Source of the DNA: Larix sibirica
Lineage: Eukaryota > Streptophyta > Pinopsida > Pinales > Pinaceae
Direction of reading: 5' to 3'
DNA length: 11,933 nt
Assembly (NCBI GenBank): GCA_004151065.3
Contig: NWUY0303909209.1
Location: forward strand, 1 to 11,933
Shown: positions 8,776 through 11,933 of the stretch, piece after piece
Position numbering within the stretch: the first letter of the stretch is position 1
How the letters are laid out: each line of letters opens with the position of its first letter
Position numbers and translations under genes: made by a program
Notes under the pieces: generated by a model
Told to the model about the DNA's origin: nothing
The model's input: the letters and a program-made list of their open reading frames with translations, nothing else
Database searches by the model: none

Positions 8776-9654
8776 CATGATTCATGAAAAATAAAAGCAA
8801 CATCAAGAGCTTGTGCAAAACACAATATAGTGGAATAAGACTTGCACAAATAAAATCCTAAAATTCTTAGCAACGATTATATGAGATATAACACTCAAAA
8901 TTAAACCATTAAACCAAAAGACATTTTGAGAATTAAGAGTGAAAATATGTAGTCAACTATCTAGGAATAAGAATTAGTGAGATTATAAGCCAACATTTAC
9001 CAAATAAAATCACCAAGTTATCCTGAGATTATATGTAACATTAAAACTCATAAAATTTAATGATTAATGTGAGTTACTTTAGCCAACAATTATAGGTGTT
9101 TAACTAGTGAAAAGTGATTATTAACCAAAGTAAAATTTTGAGAAAAGTAGAGCTTGGATATAAGCAAGAAAACTAAGGAAATTCACATTTCTAACCCAAA
9201 AAATAAGTGCAGAAAATTAATACATAAAAAAACTGAATTTTAAAATGCTAGAATGGACTAAACAATTTCCAAATTAAAAAAAATGTTGTCGTAGTAAATT
9301 ACATAATTAATTTAATGCAATATTAACCACCTCAAACTACTCAAAACTTCAAGAAAAATCATAGTTCTAACTTAGAATTTTCATTGATTAATTACAACAT
9401 AAACCCTTATGAAAAAATGTAAAATTTAGAGCTAACTAGGGTTATTTTTATTTATGTTTGTTTTGCATTAAACCACTAAACTAAAAAGAAATAAAAATGA
9501 AAATGAAGCCCATAAAATAAGATAAAACCATAAATTCACTTAGGCAAAATGAGAAAAATCCTAAAATGTGTTTCTTTATTTTTTTGTGATTAAAAAACAA
9601 AAAACAAAAACAAAAACAAAAGGGAAAGAAATTATTTTTTATTTTTGGTTTTAT
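8776..9654. other. AT-rich right flank without a supportable gene
   Basis: Stops are dense in all frames and I see no protein motif. Short phrases such as CAAATAAAATC (8847 in the LINE-proximal flank and again at 9001), GATTATATG (8875, 9027) and TTTTGAGAA (8924, 9136) recur in the same order. This hints at a very diverged duplication of about 150-210 bases, but the copies align poorly. Confidence 0.5.
9592..9620. repeat. A-rich (CAAAAA)n simple repeat
   Basis: An A-rich run is interrupted by single C residues at five- to six-base intervals. It could be a plain microsatellite or the remains of an old retroelement A tail. No element end can be recognised next to it. Confidence 0.6.
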
Positions 9655-9990
9655 AGCTAGAGATCTTAGGACAAGTGCCTTCAAACCCATGGCAAATGGA
9701 GTCTTTAGGATATCCTTCTTGGGCTTGGTTTGTATATGCTTGTCTAAAACCCCCGCAAAATGCATGCCAAATACCTACCCCAATCAATTTAAAGCTACTT
9801 GCAAATTCACCAAGGAAGGGTACCATTTAGCATACACCTTCAACCTATGTATCTAGCTCAAGCCTTAGCCTATGCAAAATTGATGAGTACCCCTCCTACG
9901 TATGCCACATACTTCAATGAACCTGCAAAACTAAAGTATGATAAACCATGGAGCAATATTACCCTTCTTTACGGGCTATATAAGTAAATC
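9655..9990. other. GC-elevated block of unknown nature
   Basis: This stretch is less AT-rich than its surroundings and is open on both strands for a while: 64 codons on the minus strand (9632-9826, containing IGVGIWHAFCGGFRQAY) and 62 codons on the plus strand (9799-9987). Neither peptide is a family I recognise, and neither shows a domain motif. The change of composition could mean an old gene fragment, an exon or a repeat of unknown type. I make no gene call. Confidence 0.3.
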
Positions 9991-10140
9991 TTACAATTGC
10001 CAAAATGAACAAATTACCTCAAAGATTAAATCACCAAGTTGAGCTTCATATGAAGAATTTCCAAAAGAACAAGAGCAATATAGTGCAAAGTGATAGTATT
10101 ATTCTCCAACCACAACAACAAATACAAGTGAGGAAGGGAT

Positions 10141-10154
10141 CTCTTATATAAGAG
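10141..10154. repeat. 14-bp perfect palindrome with TATATA core
   Basis: CTCTTATATAAGAG is self-complementary over its full length. TATATAAG resembles a plant TATA box on either strand, and the surrounding GATCTCT/AGAGAGAT extends the symmetry imperfectly. No reading frame starts within a sensible distance on either side, so a promoter is not claimed. Confidence 0.45.
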
Positions 10155-10313
10155 AGAGATTTAACTTCCTTCTCAATAAAATAATAATACATGAGCTAAA
10201 ACCCTAGATCTATCCGAGGGACTTTACAAGATAGAGTAAAAATTAATAAAGCATGCCAACCAACTCCCTAAGAGAGAGAAAAGACAACGAAGGAAAATAA
10301 AAATTAAAAAAAA

Positions 10314-10413
10314 TTATTATCACCCTATAGAGTAATTTTAAATTTTAACTTCACAGAAGGGAAAATAATTTTTTTATAAATTTATTATCAACTTATGAAG
10401 TAATTTTAACTTC
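10314..10413. repeat. imperfect tandem duplication, period about 68 bases
   Basis: TATTATCACCCTATAGAGTAATTTTAA (described as two parts, around 10315-10341) corresponds to TATTATCAACTTATGAAG plus TAATTTTAA around 10383-10409. Both copies end in an AACTTC motif. The shared AGTAATTTT starts at 10331 and 10399. A small insertion in the first copy accounts for the length difference. Confidence 0.5.
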
Positions 10414-10883
10414 CTTAGCTATCAAAGCTTGAAAGGGGTTAAATCTTTTGAGCTATAATTTTTTTTTCCAAATTTTGCACTTTTAAAAAGATTTGCATCT
10501 CAAAGGATTTGATCATTCTCCATATTTGATAGATAGAGAGTTAAGATGACTTTATGCTAACTTATCGTTCTCACTAAAAAATAAATAAATTAACATATGG
10601 CTATAACTTACAAATTCATTCACCACAAATCACAAAGAAAAAGAATGAGATTAAAACATTATTATTTTTAAGCATCATCATTATTATTACTTTTTGTAGT
10701 TTTGTGAAATATTTGGCCAACATTTGAGATATATGTTACAATCACTTTAATATTGGGTTGTAAAGTTTAATATGGATCTATTTGGTAATTGTATTTATGT
10801 TTGTCTAATTTAATACATATATTTTTGTAATTTAATCTATATTATATATTTGTTTATATTATTTATTTATTTTTGAGCTGACA

Positions 10884-10905
10884 TGTGTGACAAACGTGAC
10901 ACATC
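10884..10905. repeat. short imperfect dyad (ATGTGT / ACACAT)
   Basis: ATGTGT and its complement ACACAT flank the segment GACAAACGTG. An ACGTG core lies in the spacer. The arms are only six bases, so chance is a real possibility. Nothing downstream identifies it as a promoter element. Confidence 0.3.
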
Positions 10906-11060
10906 TCACCCATCTGGTGCAATAAAAAAGGTGGCTTGTTAGTATAATATAAAAGGGGTTTCCTCCTAGGTAAGAGGTTAAAATCCAACTAGGGTTAGTA
11001 TTTGGTTTTGTGTATGGGACTAAGGCTAAATTCTATTAAAAATAATATGACCCTACTAGA

Positions 11061-11690
11061 GGTAACCTTAGCAATGACCATAAGAGATATTAGATTTCTT
11101 GCAAATAATATATAGGCTAAAATTTCATTTTGATCCTAGAGTTAGACTTAGAACTACTTTTGATTAACTAAGAGTTTGTCTTCCTTAGATGTAAGGAAAT
11201 GGTTTAATGACCCAAGACACATAGGCCTATGGCATGAGTGGAAGCTTGCCTCCTTATATACCATAAGCAGGTGATTTCAGGTTGCATCGTTTTTCTTGAA
11301 TAACAATGATCATTCAAATAACATTCATAAACAACACTAGGTAATGGTTGTTCTCATTGTTGGTTTAAAAACTAAGTTATAATAGGTTATTTCAACTTTG
11401 CAAAAAGAAAAATAAATAAATAGAAGGTTGAGCAAATCTAGTAAGAGTAAAAAAAAGAAACCTCAAAGAGCGTTAGATCTAAGCTGAAATGATCGAGATA
11501 TATTGAGGACAAAAGAAGTTGATTCTTAAAGGAATCGCTTGTGCTCGAATCTCATGAGAGGTTGTTTGGGGAGGTCAAATATCTGAATGAGCAACTTTGG
11601 TGGTGGATGTTATCAATCAAGAGACATGATTAGTGTCTCTATATCATATTTAGAGTAGAAGCTATTAACCTTTTATAACAACTATTCAAG
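11061..11690. other. AT-rich right flank, no gene seen
   Basis: No open frame above background. A 35-codon open stretch at 11523-11627 reads LVLESHERLFGEVKYLNEQLWWW. It is bounded by stops and has no recognisable family. I regard this as anonymous non-coding DNA. Confidence 0.5.
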
Positions 11691-11695
11691 TGGGT

Positions 11696-11751
11696 AAGGT
11701 CAGAGAGAATGATCAAGAATTGTTTTTTTTTAACAAAAGGTCAGAGAGAAT
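11696..11751. repeat. 15-bp perfect direct repeat around a T-rich insert
   Basis: AAGGTCAGAGAGAAT occurs at 11696-11710 and again at 11737-11751. The 26 bases between them contain a nine-T run followed by AACAA. This is what a very short retroposed insertion in minus orientation can look like, but 12 bases separate the left copy from the T run, so a local duplication is an alternative. Confidence 0.6.
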
Positions 11752-11933
11752 ATATCTTTGTAGCTATAGGTAAAGCATTTATGTTGGCATAACGTGTGGC
11801 AAAATATATGTGAATACAAATTGGGATGTCGTCAGTGAAGAAATGAATAAATATACCTACCTTAGTTGTGATAAGAATGAGAAGTCATAGACCCTCGCTA
11901 TTATTCCTGTTAGGATATTCCTATACTCCATCC

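Larger units (their letters stand above)
9991..10880. other. AT-rich flank with short repeats, no gene seen
   Basis: There are no open frames of note. It holds a 14-bp TATA-centred palindrome, a diverged 68-base-period duplication, and small ATT and A/T runs (for example ATTATTATTA near 10680). No tRNA, LTR or TIR structure was recognised. Confidence 0.5.

Noticed and set aside
8847-9140. Diverged duplication suggested by ordered short matches
   Set aside because: The spacing between matching words drifts from 154 to 212 bases and the intervening sequence does not align. In AT-rich DNA such words recur by chance.
10941-10955. TATA-like TATAATATAAAAGG as a promoter
   Set aside because: No reading frame or transcript feature follows it, and A/T-rich sequence makes TATA-like words common.
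11523-11627. 35-codon peptide-like stretch
   Set aside because: It looks superficially protein-like, but it is short, bounded by stops and matches no family that I can name.
1-11933. LTR retrotransposon, DNA transposon with terminal inverted repeats, CRISPR array or rRNA/tRNA gene
   Set aside because: No paired long terminal repeats, primer-binding site, integrase or transposase motifs, regularly spaced repeats or conserved RNA genes were seen.

Overview
The window looks like AT-rich, repeat-laden nuclear DNA of a plant, probably a seed plant with a large genome. The main reason is its only recognisable gene-like content: one long non-LTR retrotransposon (LINE, L1 type) with the plant-specific combination of a DUF4283-type ORF1, an endonuclease/reverse transcriptase/zf-RVT ORF2 and a C-terminal RNase H domain. 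The protein wording reminded me of gymnosperm LINEs, but I cannot prove a taxon from sequence alone. There is no sign of bacterial genes, rRNA, tRNA or CRISPR.

Layout: 1-1633 is AT-rich flank with no supportable gene. It ends in a short 22-bp-period repeat (1598-1635). An 18-nt sequence at 1634-1651 recurs exactly at 8758-8775, so I read these as the target site duplication of the LINE, which occupies about 1652-8757 on the + strand (about 7.1 kb). Inside it: a short 5' leader (1652-1751), ORF1 (1752-3120, broken), ORF2 (3153-7595, broken), a possible third coding segment (7558-8199, broken), a 3' UTR and a short A tail (8753-8759). From 8776 to 11933 there is AT-rich flank with short repeats, palindromes, a GC-elevated unidentified block near 9655-9990 and a 15-bp direct repeat near 11.7 kb that may mark a tiny old insertion.

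How it worked: ORF1 would have been the nucleic-acid-binding partner. ORF2 would have nicked the target (endonuclease), primed reverse transcription at the nick (RT) and possibly degraded RNA in the hybrid (RNase H). This copy is dead: I count 9 frameshifts and about 16 in-frame stop codons across ORF1 and ORF2, although the RT and RNase H catalytic acidic residues are still readable. Stops are mostly TAG/TGA at places where Trp or Gln is expected, which points to C-to-T/G-to-A decay. The exact target site duplication and TT/AA insertion point show that the element arrived by target-primed reverse transcription.

The most interesting points are the candidate third coding module downstream of RNase H, the contrast between a perfect target duplication and heavily decayed ORFs, and the biased stop-codon spectrum. 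I see no convincing wholly new system.
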